This document shows positions 1-8,990 of a stretch of 64,000 nt of DNA, piece after piece (the stretch's first letter is position 1; every line of letters begins with the position of its first letter). A program made the translations under genes and the position numbers. The DNA lies in contig NZ_JAPYPG010000005.1 in the NCBI RefSeq assembly GCF_029937755.1, forward strand, positions 220,316-284,315. Direction: 5' to 3'. The notes beneath the pieces were generated by a model, which saw only the letters and a program-made list of their open reading frames with translations, made no database searches and was not told the DNA's origin. The stretch is from Henriciella sp. GTDB lineage: Bacteria; Pseudomonadota; Alphaproteobacteria; Caulobacterales; Hyphomonadaceae.

Positions 1-3
1 TTT

Positions 4-77
4 CCCAGCGCAAGCTGGGCCCCATGGCGGTTGAGAGCACACCTGCCAGCCGCCATGGACCCTGACTTTTGTCAGGG
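4..77. repeat. Three tandem perfect hairpins downstream of mmsB
   Basis: Three inverted repeats follow one another. The arms CCCAGC (4-9) and GCTGGG (14-19) enclose a GCAA loop. The arms CCATGGCGG (22-30) and CCGCCATGG (50-58) are nine matched bases. The arms CCCTGAC (60-66) and GTCAGGG (71-77) enclose a TTTT loop. They sit just past the stop of mmsB and could form the 3' end of that transcript or of a transcript entering from outside the window. There is no long U tract, so simple intrinsic termination is not certain. Confidence 0.55.
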
Positions 78-113
78 AGACGGGAAAAAGAGCGTTTCAG
101 CCCAATTTCAGAG

Positions 114-1004
114 TTAGATCTCGCCCCGGATCCGTTTCATCACGCCGGAGAAGTCGAGTCCGGCATGGCCGTCCTCGTCCAGCTTCGCATAGATCTCCTC
201 GGCGTGGTGCCCAAGTGGCGTCTCGGCGCCAGCACCTTCGGCTGATGCCAGTGCGAGCTTCAGGTCCTTCAGCATCATCGCGACTGCGAAGCCCGGCTTG
301 TAGTCGCGGTTCGACGGCGCGGCAGGCACAGGCCCTGGCGCCGGGCAATAGCTTGTCATCGACCAGCACTGGCCGGAGGCGGTCGACGAAATGTCGAAGA
401 AGGTCTGCGCATCTAGGCCCAGCTTTTCAGCCAGGTTGAACGCTTCGCAGGTGCCGATCATCGAAATGCCGAGCAGCATGTTGTTGGCGATCTTGGCGAC
501 CTGACCGTTGCCGGCCGCACCCGCATGGAAGACATTCTTCGCCATCTTCTCAAGCACCGGCTTCGCGCGCTCATAGCCCTCTTCCGGCCCGCCGACCATG
601 AAGGTCAGCGTACCGCCTTCGGCTGCGGCCACGCCGCCCGAGACTGGGGCATCCATATAGGCAAAGCCAGCCTCGTCAGCTTTCTTCGCCGCCTCGCGGG
701 CCTCTTCGACGGCAATGGTCGAGCAGTCGAGAAAGAGCGTCCCCGGCTTCGCGCTTGCCGCCACGCCATCATCACCGAAGTAGACCTGGTGGACGTGCTT
801 GCCGGCGGGCAGCATGGTCACGACGACATCCACATCGGACACCGCATCCTTGATGGACCCCGCTTTCGTCGCGCCAGCGCTGACAGCCTGCTTCACCGCT
901 TCCTCATTGAGGTCGAAAGCCGTTACCTCAAAGCCGCCCTTGGCGAGGTTGGCGCACATGCCGGAGCCCATATTCCCGAGCCCGATGAATGCGAGTTTGG
1001 TCAT
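114..1004 (-). CDS. mmsB: 3-hydroxyisobutyrate dehydrogenase
   Basis: NAD-dependent oxidation of 3-hydroxyisobutyrate to methylmalonate semialdehyde in valine breakdown, cytosolic. The 296-residue protein has the usual family length. The N-terminal Rossmann motif is FIGLGNMGSGM, the substrate loop is DAPVSGGVAAAEGG, and the catalytic lysine lies in the stretch GNGQVAKIANNM. The start is taken as the ATG at 1004, which overlaps the stop of the upstream hydrolase gene (TGATG) and has GGAG a few bases upstream. An in-frame GTG at 1007 is an alternative. It is the last gene of the mmsA operon and should act directly after the hydrolase encoded next to it. Confidence 0.93.
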   Translation of the reverse strand: MTKLAFIGLGNMGSGMCANLAKGGFEVTAFDLNEEAVKQAVSAGATKAGSIKDAVSDVDVVVTMLPAGKHVHQVYFGDDGVAASAKPGTLFLDCSTIAVEEAREAAKKADEAGFAYMDAPVSGGVAAAEGGTLTFMVGGPEEGYERAKPVLEKMAKNVFHAGAAGNGQVAKIANNMLLGISMIGTCEAFNLAEKLGLDAQTFFDISSTASGQCWSMTSYCPAPGPVPAAPSNRDYKPGFAVAMMLKDLKLALASAEGAGAETPLGHHAEEIYAKLDEDGHAGLDFSGVMKRIRGEI

Positions 1005-2038
1005 CACTTGTCTCCGATAAATGTGAGTTCGTCCTCGCCCAGCGACTCGAAGAAGGTGTCGAGGATGATCGGGCGAACCTCGTCGAGGCTCCCCGGTGTC
1101 CAGTCCGGCTTGTTATCCTTGTCGATCAGGACCGCGCGCACACCTTCATGGAAGCTCTTGGTGAGCACCAGCCGTGAGGCGATGCGGAATTCCATGCGCA
1201 TGTTCTCGCGGAAATCCTTGCACTTGGCGCCCTCATGCAGCTGGCGATGGGCGATCTTGAGCGTCAGCGGGGACTTCTTCTTCAGGCCTGCTGCCTGTGC
1301 CTTCGCCCAGTCGCTACCGTCTTGCAGGCATTCCATGATGCTTTCGACACTGTCCTTGGCGAAGCAGGCATCGATTTCGGGAATATGATCGGTGAAGCTG
1401 GCGGAGGCCTCGGTCTTGAGGCCTTCCAGCGCCGAAACGCCGTGTTCGCAGAGCGTGTCGGCGAGGCCTTCCGGCTGCTCGGTAAAGTGCGTCGCCACAC
1501 CGACTGCCAGAACGTCCTCCCCCTTGAGCCGCTCACCGGTCAGCGCCAGCCACATGCCAAGCTCACCCGGAAGGCGGGGCAGGAACCAGCCGCCGCCGAC
1601 ATCCGGGAACAGGCCGATCCCGCTTTCGGGCATGGCGAACAGCGTGTTCGGGGTCGCGACCCGGTAATCGCCATGCACCGAAATCCCGACGCCTCCGCCC
1701 ATGGTCACCCCGTCGATAATTGCGACATAGGGCTTGGGATATTCCTCGATCAGCGTGTTGAGGCGGTATTCGGCAGCGAAGAATTCGCGCGCTTCCTTGC
1801 CATCCTTGGCGCCCGATTCCGCCAGCATGCGGACATCGCCGCCCGCGCAGAAGCCGCGTGTGCCCTCGGCATGATCGACGACGATCAGCTCGACACCGTC
1901 ATCGTCGGCCCACTTGTCGAGCGCATCAATCATACGCTTGCACATGTCGAGATTCAGCGAGTGCAGTGCCTTCGGCCGGTTCAGCGTGATCCGCCCCGCC
2001 TTGCCTTGCTTGCGCGCGATGACTGAAGCTTCCTGCAT
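1004..2038 (-). CDS. 3-hydroxyisobutyryl-CoA hydrolase (enoyl-CoA hydratase superfamily)
   Basis: Crotonase-fold enzyme that hydrolyses 3-hydroxyisobutyryl-CoA in valine degradation. At 344 residues it is longer than a plain enoyl-CoA hydratase and matches the HIBCH group. Visible motifs are RGFCAGGDVRML (oxyanion hole), IDGVTMGGGVGISVHGDYR and MPESGIGLFPDVGG, the last carrying the Glu and Asp typical of the hydrolase group. The reading frame stays open upstream, but the ATG at 2038 has an AGGAGA ribosome site and starts where homology begins. It lies 10 bases after mmsA and overlaps mmsB, so the three genes form one operon. Confidence 0.9.
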   Translation of the reverse strand: MQEASVIARKQGKAGRITLNRPKALHSLNLDMCKRMIDALDKWADDDGVELIVVDHAEGTRGFCAGGDVRMLAESGAKDGKEAREFFAAEYRLNTLIEEYPKPYVAIIDGVTMGGGVGISVHGDYRVATPNTLFAMPESGIGLFPDVGGGWFLPRLPGELGMWLALTGERLKGEDVLAVGVATHFTEQPEGLADTLCEHGVSALEGLKTEASASFTDHIPEIDACFAKDSVESIMECLQDGSDWAKAQAAGLKKKSPLTLKIAHRQLHEGAKCKDFRENMRMEFRIASRLVLTKSFHEGVRAVLIDKDNKPDWTPGSLDEVRPIILDTFFESLGEDELTFIGDK

Positions 2039-2048
2039 GAACTGTCTC

Positions 2049-3545
<1,497 letters not shown>

Positions 3546-3589
3546 GGCTTGCCTCTCCTGGATGTCTGATTGAGCCTGACACTAGGGGC

Positions 3590-3644
3590 TGGACCAATGC
3601 GGGTCCACAATAAGGTTTGCAGCTGACACCTGCGTTTTTGCAGG
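3590..3644. promoter_or_regulatory. Inverted repeats in the mmsA-LysR divergent region
   Basis: The arms TGGACC (3590-3595) and GGTCCA (3602-3607) are perfectly complementary with a six-base spacer and contain a T-N11-A pattern, the general LysR-box form. A second repeat pairs CCTGC (3629-3633) with GCAGG (3640-3644), just ahead of the LysR start. Both lie between the divergent starts at 3545 and 3657. The operator role is inference from location and symmetry. Confidence 0.4.
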
Positions 3645-3656
3645 CTAACAACAGGC

Positions 3657-4526
3657 ATGAACTGGGACGACCTCAAGATTTTCCTCGATGTGACGCGCCA
3701 ATCCAAGCTGGATGAAGCCGCAGCCCACCTGCATCTCGATGCGACCACAGTCAGTCGGCGCATCAAGCGGCTGGAGCAGGAGCTTGGACTCACCCTGTTC
3801 GAACGCACACGGCGCGGGCACATCCTCACACCATCCGGCGAGCGCCTGGCCGCACGCGTCGAGGCGATGGAGTCGCTCTCGCTCGATATCCAGTCGGAAA
3901 GCGCATCGGAACAGAGCGCGGCCGGGCGTATCCGGCTCGGCGTCACAGAAGGCCTTGGCTCTGCCGTCATCGCCCCGGCGCTCGGCAGCTTCAAGCGCCA
4001 GCACCCGAAGATCGATGTCGATCTGATCGCGCTGTCCGGCTTTGTCAGTGTACCGAAGCGCCAGGCCGACATGTCCATCCTGCTGACGCGACCATCGGCG
4101 GGCCGGCTGAAGGTCAAGAAGCTCGCCGACTATTCGCTGAAACTCTATGGCGCCACGGGCTATATCGACCGGCATCCGCCGATCACCTCACGCTCTGACC
4201 TGCAGCGCCACACGCTGATCGGCTATGTCGACGACCTCATCTACTCCTCACAGCTGCGCTATTTTGACGAACTCCTGCCGGGCCTCACGCCGCAGCTGTG
4301 CAGTCCCAGCATCGTGGCGCAGGTCGAGATGGTCTCAGCCGGCGCCGGGCTTGGCATCCTGCCGGTCTTCATGGCCGAGCGCCTGCCCCATCTGAAGCCG
4401 CTCCTGCCTGCCGACATCCATGTGACAAGGTCCTTCTGGCTATCGCTGCATGAGGATGTTGCCGGCCTCACACGCAACCGGCTGATGGCCGATTTCCTCG
4501 GCCAGCTCCTGCACGACCTGCACTGA
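3657..4526 (+). CDS. LysR-family transcriptional regulator
   Basis: A 289-residue LysR-type regulator. The N-terminal winged helix-turn-helix spans about residues 1-60 (LDEAAAHLHLDATTVSRRIK followed by a LysR-typical wing). The effector-binding domain follows from about residue 90. It is divergent from mmsA, the standard arrangement for a local LysR regulator, so the likely target is the valine operon and its own promoter. The effector cannot be read from sequence. It ends four bases before the convergent VOC gene. Confidence 0.88.
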   Translation: MNWDDLKIFLDVTRQSKLDEAAAHLHLDATTVSRRIKRLEQELGLTLFERTRRGHILTPSGERLAARVEAMESLSLDIQSESASEQSAAGRIRLGVTEGLGSAVIAPALGSFKRQHPKIDVDLIALSGFVSVPKRQADMSILLTRPSAGRLKVKKLADYSLKLYGATGYIDRHPPITSRSDLQRHTLIGYVDDLIYSSQLRYFDELLPGLTPQLCSPSIVAQVEMVSAGAGLGILPVFMAERLPHLKPLLPADIHVTRSFWLSLHEDVAGLTRNRLMADFLGQLLHDLH

Positions 4527-4530
4527 AGCC

Positions 4531-5070
4531 TCAGGCCTCGGCGCCCGTCTTTTCGGCCTTGTGGACCTGCATGTGCGCAGGGGGCTTGGAGAAATTCGGC
4601 TCCTTTGCCTCAAGCGCGGCAAGCGCTTCCTTGCGGTCTTCCTCATTGAAGCTGCCAGTGGTCAGGCAGAATTCGACGAGATTGTCGTTCGGGTCCTTGG
4701 TGTAGATCGACTTGCACCAGTTGTGGTCGATCTCCATCACGTCGAGCCCGGCATCCAGCCACTGTTCCTTGCGGCGCTCGAAATCAGCCTCATCTGCAAC
4801 ATCGAAGGAGATGTGGTTGATGTGCTCCGGCACACCCGCAGCCTTGGAGAGGTTGGTCTCGAAGTTTTCCGTTCCAGGCATGTCGTGCATTTCCCAGAAG
4901 GCGATGAACTTGTTGTCGTCTTCCATGCGGTAGAAAAAGTGCTTCGCCCAGCCGCCGCCCGGCGACGGACCGACCTCGACCTTCACCAGGTCGAACCCCA
5001 GAACACCCTCGTAAAAGGCGTGAATCTTGTTCATGTCGCGCGCGGCGAGCGCCAGGTGGTGGTAGCCCAT
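4531..5070 (-). CDS. VOC (glyoxalase/extradiol dioxygenase fold) family protein
   Basis: A 179-residue single VOC unit with paired beta-alpha-beta-beta-beta modules. Candidate metal ligands are His4/His5 (MGYHHLALAA), the His in EHINHISFDV and the Glu in NLVEFCL. The reaction is unknown; VOC proteins include dioxygenases, lyases and isomerases. The C-terminal 35 residues are charged and low in complexity. GGAGGA lies before the start ATG. It follows the AhpD-like gene by two bases, so the two are co-transcribed and probably work in one pathway. Confidence 0.75.
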   Translation of the reverse strand: MGYHHLALAARDMNKIHAFYEGVLGFDLVKVEVGPSPGGGWAKHFFYRMEDDNKFIAFWEMHDMPGTENFETNLSKAAGVPEHINHISFDVADEADFERRKEQWLDAGLDVMEIDHNWCKSIYTKDPNDNLVEFCLTTGSFNEEDRKEALAALEAKEPNFSKPPAHMQVHKAEKTGAEA

Positions 5071-5072
5071 GC

Positions 5073-5723
5073 TCAGTCCTCCCTCTTCTTCTTGTCGTCG
5101 ACCATGCTCATGACGTCATCGCTTGAGCCATCCGGTGCAGCGACTTCCACGACCCGTTCGTCGACATCGTCATATTCGAGCCGCAGCGCCCGGCTCATCG
5201 TCGCATGCATATCATAAGTCGCGGTGACATAGGTCAGCTCGAGGATTTCCTCGTCAGACAGGTGTGCCTTCAGCGCCTCGAATATACCATCCGGTACACG
5301 CCCGCCCTGCAGGACCAGGCAATCGGTATAGGCGAGCACCGCACGCTCAATCGGTGACCAGCAGTCGGCAACAGGCCAGTGAGGGATCGCCTCGATCTGC
5401 TCCTCCGAAAGGCCAACATCGCGGCAAGCCTTGCAGTGCTGGGAGAAAACGAATTGCGAGCCCCGCGCCCAGCCGGCCCGGATCTGGCCGAGTTCACGCA
5501 GCTTCGGATCGATCTTGCGGTTCTTCGATCGATAGAACTGGAACCCCTCGGTCGTGTGCTTGAAGGCGTCCGGGACCAGAGCGAAAACGGTCCACCAGTT
5601 GCCGGGCGTGCCCGTTGCCGTCCCCGGCTGCTCGACCGGGTCGCGGTCACCAAACAGCATCTCATAAAGCTTCAGCGCAAAGGGATCGGCATCCTTGCGC
5701 GGCACCTGCCTCAGTCTCGGCAT
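5073..5723 (-). CDS. Carboxymuconolactone decarboxylase / AhpD-like family protein
   Basis: A 216-residue all-helical AhpD-fold protein. The redox-type motif QHCKAC places Cys97 and Cys100 with a preceding His96, as in alkylhydroperoxidase-type members. This argues for a peroxidase or disulfide-relay role rather than true carboxymuconolactone decarboxylation. The last 25 residues are acidic then basic (ending DDKKKRED) and look disordered. GGGAGGA lies before the start. It is first of a two-gene unit with the VOC protein. A second family member at 49.7 kb shares the MPRLRQ start but lacks CxxC. Confidence 0.75.
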   Translation of the reverse strand: MPRLRQVPRKDADPFALKLYEMLFGDRDPVEQPGTATGTPGNWWTVFALVPDAFKHTTEGFQFYRSKNRKIDPKLRELGQIRAGWARGSQFVFSQHCKACRDVGLSEEQIEAIPHWPVADCWSPIERAVLAYTDCLVLQGGRVPDGIFEALKAHLSDEEILELTYVTATYDMHATMSRALRLEYDDVDERVVEVAAPDGSSDDVMSMVDDKKKRED

Positions 5724-5892
5724 CGCATCCTCCCATGGTCTGATGGCCTCTACCGGGCCTTGCCGCTACATAAAGCCACGGATCGTGCCCTTGCGCCACG
5801 CTGACACCGCGTCAATGATAACGCTAACTGACTGGCTGTTTGGCGTGGCCGAACTTTCCGGCAAGCTGGGGGAGCGGTTGCTTGACACCAGC

Positions 5893-5906
5893 GTTGTGCT
5901 CACAAC
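5893..5906. promoter_or_regulatory. 14-base palindrome with adjacent TTGACA, upstream of the PEPC-like gene
   Basis: GTTGTG-CT-CACAAC is a perfect palindrome. It begins six bases after a TTGACA hexamer (5882-5887), a possible -35 box, about 60 bases before the start of the PEPC-like gene. No good -10 hexamer is visible at the expected distance. The operator role is inference. Confidence 0.35.
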
Positions 5907-5966
5907 ACAGATTTTGAGGAAGGTGGTGATTGTCACGTCACCGCATAAGGAGAGAATGGAGAGAGG

Positions 5967-8804
5967 ATGGCAGACGCGCAGCCCCGAAGGACATCCCCCC
6001 TGCCGCTCGACCGGGACGCCATACTCGACCGTCTGCGCTTTCATGCCTCCGAGATCGAAAACGACCCTCTGACCAATTCCGTCTTTGCGCTGGCGCTCGA
6101 ACTCTTCCAGGACCTCGACAGTGAACAGACCTCACTCACGGATCTGACAAGCCTCATCGACACGTTCCACTTCGACCTGCTGTGCGACCGGGCCACACGG
6201 TTTAGGGAGCAGCACGTAGCTGTGGTTAATGGATCTCCCTGGAGCGGGGTGAGAGCCACGCTGGAAAGAGCCGCCGAAGAAGGCTTCGACGCCTTCAGCC
6301 ACAGCATCGGCACGGCTCGCGGTGGTATCGTTTTCACTGCACACCCGACCTTCGCCCTCTCGCAATCCCTCCGCAAAGCCTTTGCTGAGTATGTGTCCGG
6401 AGATGACGAGACGAGCAGGGAAACGCTGCGAGCCGAGGCCAACAAGCCGAACCGCGACTGGCCTGACCAGATCACCCTGCTCAGCGAGCACGAAGAAGCT
6501 CAGGAGGCCATTGCCAATGCGCGTGATGCCGCACGCACCTATGGCGAGCTGATCGTCGGGATCGCGCAGAACGCCTTCCCGGATGACTGGCGTGACTTCC
6601 GCCCGGTCCTCCCGACCATCGCCAGCTGGGTCGGCTATGATCTCGACGGGCGCACCGACATCCACTGGTCGCAATCCATTGCGCTGCGCCTGCGCGAGAA
6701 GGAAGCCCAGCTCGGCTATTACTCAGAGCGGCTGGCCGGTCTCGATGCGAACGGCAAACTGGACGCGCTGCAGGACAGGCTGGAAAAGGCAAGGATCCAT
6801 ACCGGCGAGGCCGCCGCCCTGTTCGAGGGCGACCTGTTTGACCCCGATACGCTGATTGAAGCCGCAAACTTTCTCACAGCAGACGCCACCGACAAGCTGA
6901 CGGACGCCTGTGAAATCATTGCGCCACTCACGGCACTGATCGAAGACGAGGCGACGGACGCCGCCTTTGCCGGCAAGCTGCAGGTCCTGCGGGCCGAGGT
7001 CGAAGCCCTGCAGCTTGGCACGGCGCGCATCCATCTGCGCGTCAACGCTGCCCAGGTCCGCACCGTCCTGTCGCGGGACCTCAATCTCGAAACCGAAGAC
7101 AATGAACTTGGCCGCGTGGCGCTAAGCCAGCTCTCTGACATGGCGGACTCCAATGAGGTCCGCCCGGTCAATTTCGCCGATCTGTTCATCGAACAGTCGA
7201 CCGCGCGCCGCCAGTTCATGATGTGCGCGCAGATCCTGAAGCATATCGATGCCGGCTCGCCGATCCGCTTCCTGATCGCGGAAAGCGAGAACCCGGCCAC
7301 CGTGATGGGCGCGCTGCATCTCGCCCGGCAATACGGCGTCGATCATGCCCTCGACATCTCGCCGCTCTTCGAAACACCGGAAGCGCTGGAGACTGGCGGG
7401 CGGTTCGTCGAACGTCTGCTGGAGGAGCCTGCCTTCGTCGATTATGTCCGCCATCGCGGCTATCTCTCCATCCAGCTCGGTTTCTCCGATTCCGGCCGCT
7501 TCATTGGCCAGGTCGCTGGGAATATGGCGATCGAGCGGATCCACAATCTCATCGGCCGGGCGCTGGGCGACAAGGTGCCGGGCGTCGGCCTGCTCTTCTT
7601 CAATACGCACGGCGAATCCATGGGCCGCGGTGCCTATCCCGGCAGCTTCGAGCAGCGCTTCGACCATCTGCTCACCCGCTGGACACGGGCCGGCCTCGTG
7701 CGCCGGAACATCCAGCCCCTGCACGAGGTGAGCTTCCAGGGGGGTGATGGCTTCCTGCACTTCGGGACGCCTGCCCTTTCCGAAGCGACCTATGCCGCCT
7801 TCTGCGAACACATCCTCTCGCCGACGGATACCGCGCTGGATGATCCTTTCTATAAGCAGACCGACTTTGTCTGGGATGCCTACCGGGCGCTTCGCGGCTG
7901 GCATGAAGCGCTTTTCCACGATGGCGACTATGCCCGGCTGCTTGGTGGCTTCACGTCCGGCTTCCTGGTCAAGGCCGGCTCGCGCCCGGTCAAACGGGCC
8001 GGCAGTATTTCCGGGCCGTCCGCCATCCGCGCCATCTCGCATAATGCAATGCTGCAACAGCTTGGCGTGCCGCTGAACTCCGCCTGCGGCATTGGCTCCT
8101 CGATGCCGCGTGAGACGGAGACGCTGAAGGATCTGATCAACGCCTCGCCACGCATGCATGCGCTCGTCATGCTCGCCGTGCAGGCCCGGATGCTGACCAG
8201 CCTTCCAACGCTGCGCGGCTATGCGAGCGTCTACGATCCGGAAGTCTGGCTGGCCCTCGCCAAGCACCGGGACGTAAAGAACGAGGAGGCGCTACGCCGC
8301 GTCGCGAACTCTGTCACCGACTATACGACAACCACCAGCCTCAAGCGCATCAACAATATTCTTGCCGTCGACCTGATCAAGTTCGACCGCCTGCTTGCCA
8401 CGCTCGATGATGCCCCTTCGGTCGAGGCCCGCCACGAAGCACGGCTGGAAATGCATGCCCTGCATGCGCTTCGCCAAGCGATCATGATGTATGCGCTCAG
8501 CCTTGTCGGCCGGCTGCGCACGCTCTCGGCCCGGCACGATACGAGCCTTGAAGACATCATCGGCCTGTTACTCGACCTGCGCCTGGAAGACGCCGCCGAC
8601 ATGCTGGAGAAAATCTATCCGGCGTCCCGGAACGATACGGATCTGATCAAGGGTGTTTCAGAACAGGGCTTCGAAGGCGCGTCGACAAGCGCGGCCGGCT
8701 ATGACCAGCTCCACCGGGACATCATTCAGCCCCTCCGTCTGACCGGCGAACTGGTACGGCGTATTTCAGTTTCCAATTGTCATGCCTTTGGCGCCTGGGG
8801 CTAG
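5967..8804 (+). CDS. Divergent phosphoenolpyruvate carboxylase homologue
   Basis: A 945-residue protein with PEPC-like size and motif order. Near residue 122 is FTAHPTFALS, matching the catalytic-His motif TAHPTE but with Phe for Glu; His126 is kept. Around residue 215 GYDLDGRTDI stands where PEPC has GGDRDGNP. GFSDSGRFIGQVAG (about 505) corresponds to GYSDSxKDAG. The catalytic glycine/arginine loop FHGRGGxxGRGGGP is only partly kept as FNTHGESMGRGAYPG. Several residues thought essential for bicarbonate/PEP chemistry are therefore changed, so classical anaplerotic activity is doubtful. The start ATG has GAGAGG upstream. It runs in the same direction as the lipid-synthase genes, 186 bases ahead of them. 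Confidence 0.7.
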   Translation: MADAQPRRTSPLPLDRDAILDRLRFHASEIENDPLTNSVFALALELFQDLDSEQTSLTDLTSLIDTFHFDLLCDRATRFREQHVAVVNGSPWSGVRATLERAAEEGFDAFSHSIGTARGGIVFTAHPTFALSQSLRKAFAEYVSGDDETSRETLRAEANKPNRDWPDQITLLSEHEEAQEAIANARDAARTYGELIVGIAQNAFPDDWRDFRPVLPTIASWVGYDLDGRTDIHWSQSIALRLREKEAQLGYYSERLAGLDANGKLDALQDRLEKARIHTGEAAALFEGDLFDPDTLIEAANFLTADATDKLTDACEIIAPLTALIEDEATDAAFAGKLQVLRAEVEALQLGTARIHLRVNAAQVRTVLSRDLNLETEDNELGRVALSQLSDMADSNEVRPVNFADLFIEQSTARRQFMMCAQILKHIDAGSPIRFLIAESENPATVMGALHLARQYGVDHALDISPLFETPEALETGGRFVERLLEEPAFVDYVRHRGYLSIQLGFSDSGRFIGQVAGNMAIERIHNLIGRALGDKVPGVGLLFFNTHGESMGRGAYPGSFEQRFDHLLTRWTRAGLVRRNIQPLHEVSFQGGDGFLHFGTPALSEATYAAFCEHILSPTDTALDDPFYKQTDFVWDAYRALRGWHEALFHDGDYARLLGGFTSGFLVKAGSRPVKRAGSISGPSAIRAISHNAMLQQLGVPLNSACGIGSSMPRETETLKDLINASPRMHALVMLAVQARMLTSLPTLRGYASVYDPEVWLALAKHRDVKNEEALRRVANSVTDYTTTTSLKRINNILAVDLIKFDRLLATLDDAPSVEARHEARLEMHALHALRQAIMMYALSLVGRLRTLSARHDTSLEDIIGLLLDLRLEDAADMLEKIYPASRNDTDLIKGVSEQGFEGASTSAAGYDQLHRDIIQPLRLTGELVRRISVSNCHAFGAWG

Positions 8805-8909
8805 GAATAACGGGCATGGCAAAGATTAAGGCCGCCCGGCCCGCATACTGCTGAAAACACTACAGATTGCATTTGAAACTATTTGCTGTCGTCCGGTTTC
8901 GGCCTGTCA

Positions 8910-8955
8910 CGCGAATCTGGTGCAAATGGTGCATTGCGAAAAAGCACGATTCGCG
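8910..8955 (+). promoter_or_regulatory. Large hairpin in the leader of the lipid-synthase operon
   Basis: The arms CGCGAATC (8910-8917) and GATTCGCG (8948-8955) are perfectly complementary. An inner pair GTGC (8920-8923) and GCAC (8944-8947) continues the stem after a two-base bulge, leaving a 20-base loop. The hairpin ends 35 bases before the favoured GTG start of pfaD. It may be an operator or an RNA control element. Confidence 0.4.
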
Positions 8956-8990
8956 AGTACGGTTACAACCAGAAGGGGAATGGAAGCATC

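Noticed and set aside
7122..8267. 381-residue open frame on the minus strand
   Set aside because: Antisense to the PEPC-like gene, with no recognisable motif or ribosome site; a mirror of a high-GC coding region.
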